From positions 105,180 through 169,179 of the forward strand of contig NZ_JAQSDY010000021.1 in assembly GCF_029946145.1 (NCBI RefSeq): DNA of 64,000 bases, read 5' to 3'. The DNA is from Brevundimonas sp. (GTDB lineage: Bacteria; Pseudomonadota; Alphaproteobacteria; Caulobacterales; Caulobacteraceae). Below, piece after piece: positions 45,658-52,399 of the stretch. The notes below the pieces were generated by a model. It did not search any database and was not told where the DNA came from. It worked only from the letters and a program-made list of their open reading frames with translations. The translations under genes were made by a program, and so were the position numbers. The number at the start of each line of letters is the position of its first letter. The first letter of the stretch is position 1.

Positions 45658-45921
45658 TCACCCGTCCAGGTGTCCGGGCAGAGCCAGATGCCGGCGCAGC
45701 ACGTCGAAGAAGCGACGGTCGGAGCGCGCCGCCCACAGGCCGATCGCATGGGCGACCGCCCACCACAGCAGGCCCAGCCACCAGATGCGCAGCGCCAGGC
45801 CAAGGACCAGGGCGATCGTGCCCATGGCGATGGCGTAGTCGCGGGGCATCCCGGCCATCAGGACCGGCTCGGCCAGAGCCTGGGCGACCGGCAGCTCCCA
45901 ACCGTCCGGACGCGGATCCAT
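45658..45921 (-). CDS. trbD: Conjugal transfer protein TrbD (VirB3-like)
   Basis: An 87-residue membrane protein with two predicted helices (DYAIAMGTIALVLGLALRIWWLGLLWWAVAHAIGLW) and a short cytoplasmic end with RRFFDVLRRHLALP. VirB3-like proteins associate with the TrbE ATPase. The start ATG overlaps the trbC stop as TGATG; a GTG one codon earlier is possible. The order trbC-D-E is standard. Confidence 0.9.
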   Translation of the reverse strand: MDPRPDGWELPVAQALAEPVLMAGMPRDYAIAMGTIALVLGLALRIWWLGLLWWAVAHAIGLWAARSDRRFFDVLRRHLALPGHLDG

Positions 45922-46241
45922 CACCCGATCTCCGCGCCGCCGGCGAAGCCGAAGAAGTCCAGGAAGAAGGTCGAGGCGGCGAAGGCGATGGACAGGCCGA
46001 ACATGATGCCCAGGCCGCGCCGCATCGAGGAGCCGTTCTCGCTCATGGCGATGCCGGCTCCGAAGACCACCACCGCCACCACCGCCGCGGCCTGGACCAC
46101 CGGTCCGGTGATCGACTGGACCACCTGCTGCAGGGGCCCTTCCCACGGCATGCCGGAACCTCCGGCCAGGGCCGGTCCGGCCAGCATCAGGCCGCACGTC
46201 ATCGCTGCGCCGAACAGGCGGCGCCCAAGTCTCCGTTGCAT
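45921..46241 (-). CDS. trbC: Conjugal transfer pilin TrbC (VirB2-like)
   Basis: A 106-residue pilin precursor. A long signal segment (LFGAAMTCGLMLAGPALAGG) is followed by two hydrophobic helices (VQAAAVVAVVVFGAGIAM and GIMFGLSIAFAASTFFLDFFG). The AAGGAAG ribosome-binding site lies before the ATG at 46241. TraF downstream is its expected maturation peptidase. It is the first gene of the trbC-alpA operon because hipBA now separates it from trbB. Confidence 0.92.
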   Translation of the reverse strand: MQRRLGRRLFGAAMTCGLMLAGPALAGGSGMPWEGPLQQVVQSITGPVVQAAAVVAVVVFGAGIAMSENGSSMRRGLGIMFGLSIAFAASTFFLDFFGFAGGAEIG

Positions 46242-46286
46242 GATCCGCTTCCTTTTGTTTCAGCGCAGGTCACCGCGCCGCGACTC

Positions 46287-46317
46287 ATTGCAAGCAAACG
46301 AGACGAGGGTCTGTCAA
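46287..46317 (-). promoter_or_regulatory. Candidate promoter for trbC
   Basis: TTGACA on the minus strand at 46317-46312. Possible -10 elements (GCTTGC or TGCAAT) follow, with non-ideal spacing. It lies about 70 bases upstream of the trbC ATG, where a promoter is needed because hipBA cuts trbC off from trbB. The rest of the 46242-46564 gap shows no gene. Confidence 0.35.
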
Positions 46318-46564
46318 ATTGTTTTTCTTTTTATTTTCCATGACTTATGGACGACTTCTCAGCAACTTGTCAGCAAGTTTCCGGTGACTTGCGGCGTGTC
46401 GTGGCGGATGACCCGTGGTGACGCCTGGCCCGACTTGCGACGACTTTCACCTGCCATCACGGTGAACATCCTGACCGGTCCGCACGCGCCAGCCCGCCGT
46501 CATGTGTGTCCGGAGTCCCCGCGCGAGCGCGACCCACGCGATTTTTGATCTGGACTTAAACAAT

Positions 46565-46603
46565 CAGATATGACAAGCAACCTATCTTATTTTGTCATAT
46601 CTG
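46565..46603. promoter_or_regulatory. hipBA operator-like inverted repeat and promoter
   Basis: A perfect 12-base inverted repeat, CAGATATGACAA (46565-46576) and TTGTCATATCTG (46592-46603), with a 15-base AT-rich spacer containing TATCTT as a possible -10. It ends ten bases before the hipB GTG start. Such sites are bound by HipB to repress its own operon; the identity is inferred from position and symmetry. Confidence 0.65.
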
Positions 46604-46613
46604 GGAGGTTAAC

Positions 46614-46991
46614 GTGAGCTCGCCGAAGTCCAGACCGGCCATTGAACGGCTCGGCCGTGATATTCGCGGCGCGCGCCTCCGCAGAGGCATGACTGTAGCC
46701 GATCTGGCGATCCGCGCCGGGGCGTCGCCCAGCACCCTGGCGCGCCTTGAGAAGGGCGATGTCGGCGTTGCCCTGGGGACGTTGGCGGACGTGCTGGTGG
46801 TTTTGGGACTGATCGAACGGCTGGCTGATCTGATCGACATCCGCAACGACGATCTCGGCCTGGCCCTGGCCGGGGAGCAGACGCCCAAGCGTGGCCGCTC
46901 CCAGGGATCCATGCATCGACGCAAACGCGTCGCTGGAGCGGCCTCCAAGGTGGCCGTGGATGTCCTCGATCCGGATGGCGCGGCCTTCTGA
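46614..46991 (+). CDS. hipB: HipB-like Xre family antitoxin
   Basis: A 125-residue protein with an Xre helix-turn-helix (about residues 12-70): RLGRDIRGARLRRGMTVADLAIRAGASPSTLARLEKGD. A basic tail follows. HipB neutralises HipA and represses the operon. The start is GTG 46614 with GGAGG upstream. The stop overlaps the hipA ATG as TGATG. The module is on the plus strand, opposite to the surrounding trb genes. Confidence 0.88.
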   Translation: MSSPKSRPAIERLGRDIRGARLRRGMTVADLAIRAGASPSTLARLEKGDVGVALGTLADVLVVLGLIERLADLIDIRNDDLGLALAGEQTPKRGRSQGSMHRRKRVAGAASKVAVDVLDPDGAAF

Positions 46992-48220
46992 TGGCGGAGT
47001 TCAGCGCACGCGTCGCCCTCGGCGAAAACCTGACCTTCGTCGGCCAACTGCGGTTTACGAGAACGGGGCCGCGGCAGTTCTCGACCTTCACCTATGAGCA
47101 GGCGTGGATTGAACACGCGCGTGGGTTCGCCCTGCAACCGGACATGCCGCTCGATGGCGGGCCGGTTCATTCGGCAGGCCAACCCGGACATATGCGCGAC
47201 GCCCTGGCGGGCGCCTTTTCTGATGCCGCGCCCGATACCTGGGGACGCCGTCTCCTTGAGCGCGCCTATGGCGCTGGTCTCTCGGAGTTCGAATATCTCA
47301 CCCTCTCCGACGACGCTTGCCGCCAGGGCGCGCTTCGCTTTCTCGATGACCAGAACGAAGTCATTCGCGGGGCGGCCGCGACCGTTCCCCGACTCGTGGA
47401 CCTGGAAGCGATCACGGCGATCGCGCGCGCCTATGAACAGGGCAAGGATGTCTCGGCCGCGGACTTGCACGCCCTGGCCGGCGCCGGCGGCTCGGGCGGT
47501 GCGCGGCCCAAGGCCAACGTGCAGGACGGCGAGACGCTCTGGCTGGCCAAGTTCACATCCGCGCACGACCAGGCTCCGATCGAGCGGGTCGAGGTCGCCA
47601 CACTCCGGCTCGCGCGACTGTGCGGGATCCGGACGCCGGAGGTCAGGCTCGAACTGGCGGAGAGCGCCTTCCCGGTTGCCCTGATCCAGCGGTTCGACCG
47701 GCGGCAAGCGGCCCGTATTCCCTACATCTCGGCGCGCACCGCGCTGCGCAAGACGGGCGCAGAGCTTGGGTCCTATACGGAGATCGCCGATTTTATCCGG
47801 ATGGCCGGGGCCGATCCGACGGCTGATTTCCGCGAACTCTATCTCCGACTGATCTTCACCATTCTCGTCTCCAACAAGGACGACCATCTCAAGAATCACG
47901 GCTTCATCTATGTCGGGGGCCAGCAGTGGCGGCTGTCGCCAGCGTTCGACATCAACCCGGCGCCCGACCGAAATCCGCATCTCGAGACCGCTATCATGGA
48001 GGGCGGTCGGCACGACCGATCTGTCCTGCTCGCGCTGGAAGCCTGCGAGTTTTTCGAGATGACCGAGGCCGCGGCCAAGGGCCTGATCCGCGAGACCGCC
48101 ATCCGCATCCGCGAGGCATGGCGCTATGAGTTTCGCAAGGTCGGCGTCACCGGTCATCAGGCGCGCGATTATGAGTCCGCCTTCGTCCATGACGAGTTAG
48201 AGGCAGCCCTCCAACTCTAG
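46991..48220 (+). CDS. hipA: HipA-like serine/threonine kinase toxin
   Basis: A 409-residue HipA family kinase. It shows an N-terminal HipA subdomain (FVGQLRFTRTGPRQFSTFTY), GAGGSGGARPKAN (glycine-rich loop), the catalytic SNKDDHLKNHGF and the metal-binding SPAFDINP. Known HipA kinases phosphorylate an aminoacyl-tRNA synthetase such as GltX and cause growth arrest. Catalytic residues look intact. It converges with trbB, which ends 35 bases away. Confidence 0.93.
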   Translation: MAEFSARVALGENLTFVGQLRFTRTGPRQFSTFTYEQAWIEHARGFALQPDMPLDGGPVHSAGQPGHMRDALAGAFSDAAPDTWGRRLLERAYGAGLSEFEYLTLSDDACRQGALRFLDDQNEVIRGAAATVPRLVDLEAITAIARAYEQGKDVSAADLHALAGAGGSGGARPKANVQDGETLWLAKFTSAHDQAPIERVEVATLRLARLCGIRTPEVRLELAESAFPVALIQRFDRRQAARIPYISARTALRKTGAELGSYTEIADFIRMAGADPTADFRELYLRLIFTILVSNKDDHLKNHGFIYVGGQQWRLSPAFDINPAPDRNPHLETAIMEGGRHDRSVLLALEACEFFEMTEAAAKGLIRETAIRIREAWRYEFRKVGVTGHQARDYESAFVHDELEAALQL

Positions 48221-48255
48221 CCGTCATCTTCGGTGCGTCAGGAGCCGGAGCGCGC

Positions 48256-49209
48256 CTAGGCCACCACGGTCACCCGATAGCCCTCTCCCTGCAGACCGTC
48301 GAGGGCAAGCACAGCCTCCACCCGCCGCCCCTCCGGGGTGCGGCGGATATGGACGATACGGTCCACGGCCCGGGCGATCGCCCGGCGCGGCGCCTGGGCG
48401 GTCACCTCCATCATCAGATCCTCGATCCGGCGCAGCACGTCTTCGGCTGAATTGGCGTGGATCGTCGACAGACCACCGGGGTGGCCCGTGTTCCAGCTCT
48501 TCAGGGTTTCGAGCGCGGCGGCGCCGTCGCGCATCTCTCCGACCACGATCCGGTCAGGACGCATCCGAAGCGCATCCCGGACCAGATCGACCACGCCGAC
48601 GACCGGCGCGCGCCGGGTGAGCACCGCGACCACGTCCCAGGCCGAGCACTGAAGTTCCGGCGTATCCTCGATCAGAAAGACCCGGTCCCCGGCGAAAGCG
48701 GGTTCGGCAAGCACCGCATTGGCCAAGGTGGTCTTGCCCGATCCTGTTCCGCCGGAGATGAGGATGTTGCGGCGTTCGGTCGCCGCCTGTCGGAGCGCAT
48801 CCGCCTGGGCCTGCGTCATCACGCCGTCGCGGACATAGTCGGACAGGCTCCAGATCACAGCCGGTCGCTTGCGGATCGAGAAGGCCGGCGCCGCAACGAT
48901 CGGCGGCAACAAGCCCTGGAACCGCTCGCCCGTGCCCGGCAGAACGCCCGACAGGCGCGGATTTTCCCGGGTCACGCTTTCGCCGACGTAGTCGGCGATC
49001 AGCTTGATGGCGCGTTCGCGCGCCTCGGCCGCCAGGGTCTCGCCGGTATCCCTGCGCCCCTGCCCGCTGCGGTCAAGGACCAGCCGCCCATCCGGATTGG
49101 CGAGGATCTCCACCACGGCCGGCTCATCAAGCGCGGCGAGCACCGTCGCGCCCAGGGCGTGGCGCAGCGCCTCCAGCTTGCGCTCCGCGACGATCGGATG
49201 GACGGCCAT
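48256..49209 (-). CDS. trbB: Conjugal transfer ATPase TrbB (VirB11-like)
   Basis: A 317-residue hexameric ATPase. It has Walker A SGGTGSGKTTLANAV (about residue 150), an Asp box LIEDTPELQC, Walker B RPDRIVVGEMRDGAAAL and the His box GHPGGLSTIHANSA. It works with TrbE in pilus biogenesis. Its start overlaps the CopG-like gene as TGATG. In most elements trbC follows directly; here hipBA intervenes. Confidence 0.95.
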   Translation of the reverse strand: MAVHPIVAERKLEALRHALGATVLAALDEPAVVEILANPDGRLVLDRSGQGRRDTGETLAAEARERAIKLIADYVGESVTRENPRLSGVLPGTGERFQGLLPPIVAAPAFSIRKRPAVIWSLSDYVRDGVMTQAQADALRQAATERRNILISGGTGSGKTTLANAVLAEPAFAGDRVFLIEDTPELQCSAWDVVAVLTRRAPVVGVVDLVRDALRMRPDRIVVGEMRDGAAALETLKSWNTGHPGGLSTIHANSAEDVLRRIEDLMMEVTAQAPRRAIARAVDRIVHIRRTPEGRRVEAVLALDGLQGEGYRVTVVA

Positions 49210-49649
49210 CAGGCGGAGGGATCGAACGAGCGGGGTTCTCCGGCCGCTGTCCCGGTGGCGGTGCGGCCCGCGACGATCCTGGCCGCCGTGGCGTCGAGCA
49301 GCCGTTCGATCCGCCGGTCCACGGCCGCCTGCACGGTCGGATCCTGGTCGACGACCGCGTCCGGCAGACGAAGGAAGAAGGCGCGGGCGACCTCGATCAG
49401 CAGTTCCTGGACAATCTGCATGTCGCGCGCCGTCGACCTCATGTGATCGCGCAACGACCGCTCCAGCTGCAGAAGTCGGTCCTCGGGATCGGCCTGGGGG
49501 CTCTTCTGCAGGCCTCGGGCGATCGCCCGACCGGCCGCCTGGCTCAACGGCATCCGGCCCGCGCGCGCTTCCCGGTTGAGACCCGAGACGATCTTCGGGT
49601 CATTGAGATAGACCTGCACCCGGCTGGTCTGGGGGTTAGTCCTGGTCAT
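49209..49649 (-). CDS. CopG/ribbon-helix-helix-like conjugation accessory protein
   Basis: A 146-residue protein typical of the gene lying between traG and trbB in this class of elements. The N-terminus (TSRVQVYLNDPKIVSGLNRE) resembles a ribbon-helix-helix DNA-binding strand. The middle is helical (LLQLERSLRDHMRSTARDMQIVQELLIEVARAFFLRLPD). It probably takes part in transfer gene control or relaxosome function. It overlaps the broken traG by 14 bases. Confidence 0.75.
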   Translation of the reverse strand: MTRTNPQTSRVQVYLNDPKIVSGLNREARAGRMPLSQAAGRAIARGLQKSPQADPEDRLLQLERSLRDHMRSTARDMQIVQELLIEVARAFFLRLPDAVVDQDPTVQAAVDRRIERLLDATAARIVAGRTATGTAAGEPRSFDPSA

Positions 49650-50397
49650 CGCCCAATCCTTGAAGTTGATCGAGAGCGGCCTGCTGGGCCGCCATCTCCT
49701 GCGCCACCCGCCCGTAGATGTCCGCCGCCCGCGCGGCCGCCTTCTTGTCGTCCATGGCCGCGGCCACCTCCTTGAACAGAGGCAGGCTCGCTTGCGCATC
49801 CTCGCCGAGGCCACGACGGCCGGCCCAGGGATGTGGACGGCGTCCCGGCGTGTCGATGCGGCCAGCCTGGTCGGGCGCGGACGCCGCCGCCCGACCGCGG
49901 AACGGCGCGCGCCGGTCGTATTGAAGCTTGTGCGTGCGCAGCGGACGGCGCCCCGCGACAAAGACGAGCTGGCGGTCATCCGCCAGGGCGCGGATTTCGC
50001 CCGGTTCCAGTAGCGGCCGTTCGATCCGGGTTCGGGAGACGGACGAACGCCCGGCGGCCAGGCCGGCAGGCGCGCTGCGGCTGGTGCGCGTCTCCGCCAC
50101 AGAGCCGGTCAGCTTGGACACCTTCTCCTGCGTCAGCGGGTCGAGCGCCGAAAAGGCGGTGTAGACGGCGCAGTTGTCCAAGATGGTGTTGTGGGGCCCG
50201 TAGGTCTCGACGATGTCGTTCTGGAAGTCCTCCAGGGCTGTGTCGGCGATCACGTCCAGCAACTCGGTCATGAGCGCGCGCCCGAGCTGAACCAGGGCGT
50301 CCTCCGTCGGATGCGGACGAGGATCGCCGAGCGAGGCGGACAGGTCGTCGAAGGCGGAGTCGGATTTGGCGGAGAAGGGTGAGCTGAAGGCTTGCAT
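49636..50397 (-). pseudogene. traG: TraG coupling-protein C-terminus fused to an unrelated N-terminus
   Basis: The 253-residue frame is chimeric. From about residue 60 on it is the C-terminal end of a TraG/VirD4 coupling protein: NDIVETYGPHNTILDNC, then FSALDPLTQEKVSKLTGSV, then ERPLLEPGEIRALADDRQLVFVAG. The nucleotide-binding core with Walker A and B, several hundred residues, is missing. The first 59 residues (MQAFSSPFSAKSDSAFDDL ... ALVQLGRALMTELLDVIADTALED) look like the start of a different small mobile-element protein. The join is near 50217. A deletion between the two genes explains this; the product cannot act as a coupling ATPase. Confidence 0.85.
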
Positions 50398-50854
50398 CGG
50401 GTCATTCCGTTTCTGAAATGTCGAAGCGCCCCATGCGCAACGACCCCGGTTTTGGCCACGGCGGGGTCCCCGGCAGTCACCGGAGCGGCCCGCCCCTTGC
50501 GGGTCGCGCAGGGGAACGGCGCAGCCGTTGACTTCCGGGGTGCTGTGACAAAATCGGAGGGCGTTGTGTGGGGGCAAGTCCTCGCCCGTCTTCGGGCGAG
50601 GACACAACTCGGCGCCGTCGCGCCGATACGGACGAAAGGACATCACGACCGGTCGCCGGCGACGGCGCGCCGTCGCTCACCTGCAATCCATGCGCCCGAT
50701 GGAAGCCGGCCACGGCGCCGCCCATGGCCAGAACGCTCCGGCGCGTCGTGCCTCTTCCGCGCCTCCCGGCGCGCGCCGGACACACAGCAACAACGGCGGC
50801 CTCGGGTCGAGACCGCCGTGACGGCGCGGTACGGGGATTCAAAAGCGCGGCGTC
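50398..50854. other. Gene-free interval with hairpins between gcrA-like gene and traG remnant
   Basis: No convincing gene in about 460 bases. A perfect 11-base hairpin with loop tctt lies at 50578-50603 (GTCCTCGCCCG / CGGGCGAGGAC). Short frames on both strands are Arg- and Pro-rich and look like chance. The interval may contain the promoter of the traG remnant and trbB. Confidence 0.5.
50793..50819 (-). terminator. Hairpin downstream of the gcrA-like gene
   Basis: Stem ACGGCGG (50793-50799) / CCGCCGT (50813-50819) with an inner CTCG/CGAG pairing, about 35 bases after the gcrA-like stop on the minus strand. A T- and G-rich stretch follows (TTGTTGCTGTGTG). A probable end of the long minus-strand operon. 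Confidence 0.4.
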
Positions 50855-51331
50855 TCAGGCCAGACCCGCGAGCGCCATCAGGCCTTCGACGTTCTGACCG
50901 ATGGGGCGATAGCCGATCTCGGCATGCGCGGCGCAGAAGGCGCCTCTCGCGACCGCCCGGCCGCACAGGGCGAAGCCGGGGTCGCCGGGATCGCCATAGG
51001 GCCAGCGGCAGTCTTGCCGACGCGCCGACAGGATGGTCGCCGTGCCATGCGAAGGCGCATCCATCGCGCTTCGGTGCAACGGCTCCGGGCGAGGCGCAGG
51101 AGAGGCCCTGGCGGGCGGGGGCCGGCGCGCCGCCGGACCGGCAGCGGCCCTGGCGGACCTGAAAGCGGGCGGGCGCCCGGCCGACAACCCCAGGCGATGA
51201 ACCTTGCCCAGCACAGCGCTTCGCGTGAGACCGTGATCCAGATCGCGCGCGATCTCGGCCGCGCTGCGCCCTTCGATCCAGAGAGTCTTGAGACGACCGA
51301 CGCGGTCGTCCGTCCAGGCAGAGACGGTCAT
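50855..51331 (-). CDS. gcrA: GcrA family cell-cycle regulator homologue
   Basis: A 158-residue protein of the GcrA family. The N-terminal helix-turn-helix (about residues 4-50, WTDDRVGRLKTLWIEGRSAAEIARDL ... AVLGKVHRLGLSAG) matches chromosomal GcrA. The C-terminal block CRWPYGDPGDPGFALCGRAVARGAFCAAH has the conserved cysteines and histidine. GcrA binds sigma-70 RNA polymerase at promoters with methylated GANTC sites and drives S-phase genes. This copy is on the mobile element and ends its minus-strand operon. The linker is Ala/Pro-rich. Confidence 0.88.
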   Translation of the reverse strand: MTVSAWTDDRVGRLKTLWIEGRSAAEIARDLDHGLTRSAVLGKVHRLGLSAGRPPAFRSARAAAGPAARRPPPARASPAPRPEPLHRSAMDAPSHGTATILSARRQDCRWPYGDPGDPGFALCGRAVARGAFCAAHAEIGYRPIGQNVEGLMALAGLA

Positions 51332-51456
51332 GGCGGCAACTCCAAAGCCAGCGAGCCCAATCGGCTCGCCCGCGTCCGCCCTCGCTTCGCCCTCCGGATT
51401 CCCACGGAAACGGCCCAGCGCTCGCGCGCCGGGCCGCCCCCCTTCTCGCCGTCGGC

Positions 51457-51876
51457 TCAGAACGGGATGTCGTCGTTCAGATCGTATCCGCTCGCCGGCT
51501 CCTGCATCTGCCGGTCGGCGGCGCCGTCGTCCGCCGACGGCCGGTCACGCCGGTTCTTCAGACGAATGTCGCCGACGATCAGACGCAGATCGTAGTGTTC
51601 GACCCCGTCCTTGCCGGTCCAGGTGTCGTTCTCGACATGGCCCTGGATCACCACCCGGCTGCCCTTGCGGGCGAAGGCCTCGATATATTTCTCGGCCGTG
51701 GCCTCGTTGAAGCAGATGCAGTTGAAGCCGGTGGTGCGTTCGCCCGGCGTGCCATCGGCGCGCCGGAAACGGGTGGTCTCCAGCACGCGGAAGCTCGCGC
51801 GCTTCTTGCCCGAGCCCTGAGCCGACAGGATGGACGGGTCGGCGGCCAGATAGCCTTCGAGGGTGAGGGTTTGCAT
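51457..51876 (-). CDS. ssb: Single-stranded DNA-binding protein
   Basis: A 139-residue OB-fold SSB. It has MQTLTLEGYLAADPSI, FRVLETTRFRRADG, FNCICFNEATAEKYIEAFARKGSRVVIQGHVENDTW and the C-terminal tip DLNDDIPF, which in SSBs recruits partner proteins. A CAGGAGACTGAC leader precedes the ATG. It is the first copy downstream of a second SSB-like gene; the two are probably an old duplication. Its role is coating incoming or replicating element DNA. Confidence 0.93.
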   Translation of the reverse strand: MQTLTLEGYLAADPSILSAQGSGKKRASFRVLETTRFRRADGTPGERTTGFNCICFNEATAEKYIEAFARKGSRVVIQGHVENDTWTGKDGVEHYDLRLIVGDIRLKNRRDRPSADDGAADRQMQEPASGYDLNDDIPF

Positions 51877-51910
51877 GGTCAGTCTCCTGAGGATGAAATT
51901 CGGTTGAGGA

Positions 51911-52276
51911 TCAGGCGGCGGCGCGATCGGTTTCGCGGGCGTCGACGGCTCCGGGGTCGCGGGCCTCGGCCCAGTCGAGGACGGTCAGCCGGTTCACCAC
52001 CAGTTCCTTGGCGGTGCGTTCGGTCCCGTCCTTGGCGGCGTAGGCCGTGTCGATGAAGGCGCCGACGACGACGGGTTCGCAGCCCTGGGCCAGTCCGCGG
52101 GCGATGACCTTCTCGTTGAGCCCCTTCGACCAGCTGACGCAGTTGACCCCGACGAGCCGGTCCTTGCCGGCGCCGTCGACGCCGCGCTTTTCGAGCAGCC
52201 GGAACACCGCCTTGGCGAAGTCCGGGCTGATCTGGGGGTCGGCCGCCAACCGGCCGGTGAACACCATGGTCTGCAT
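51911..52276 (-). CDS. Second SSB-like protein
   Basis: A 121-residue OB-fold protein with MQTMVFTGRLAADPQISPDFAKAVFRLLEKRG, VNCVSWSKGLNEKVIARGLAQGCEPVVVGAFID and ELVVNRLTVLDW. It aligns with the neighbouring SSB in layout but lacks the acidic DDIPF tip, ending ARETDRAAA. It may be a partner subunit or bind DNA without recruiting host proteins. It shares the same CAGGAGACTGAC ribosome-binding leader. Confidence 0.8.
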   Translation of the reverse strand: MQTMVFTGRLAADPQISPDFAKAVFRLLEKRGVDGAGKDRLVGVNCVSWSKGLNEKVIARGLAQGCEPVVVGAFIDTAYAAKDGTERTAKELVVNRLTVLDWAEARDPGAVDARETDRAAA

Positions 52277-52399
52277 GTCAGTCTCCTGTTGATCCGAAGC
52301 GTCGGAGAGCCGATCTCCCCGATCCCGCTTCACCCGGAACCTCCCTTCCTCCGTCCTCATCCTGCCCGGACGGGGCCTCCGCCCCGCCCGGCGCATATC

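Noticed and set aside
43779..46343. Plus-strand open frame of 854 codons
   Set aside because: It is antisense to trbE, trbD and trbC, which have clear motifs and the standard operon order. Its composition is that of a shadow.
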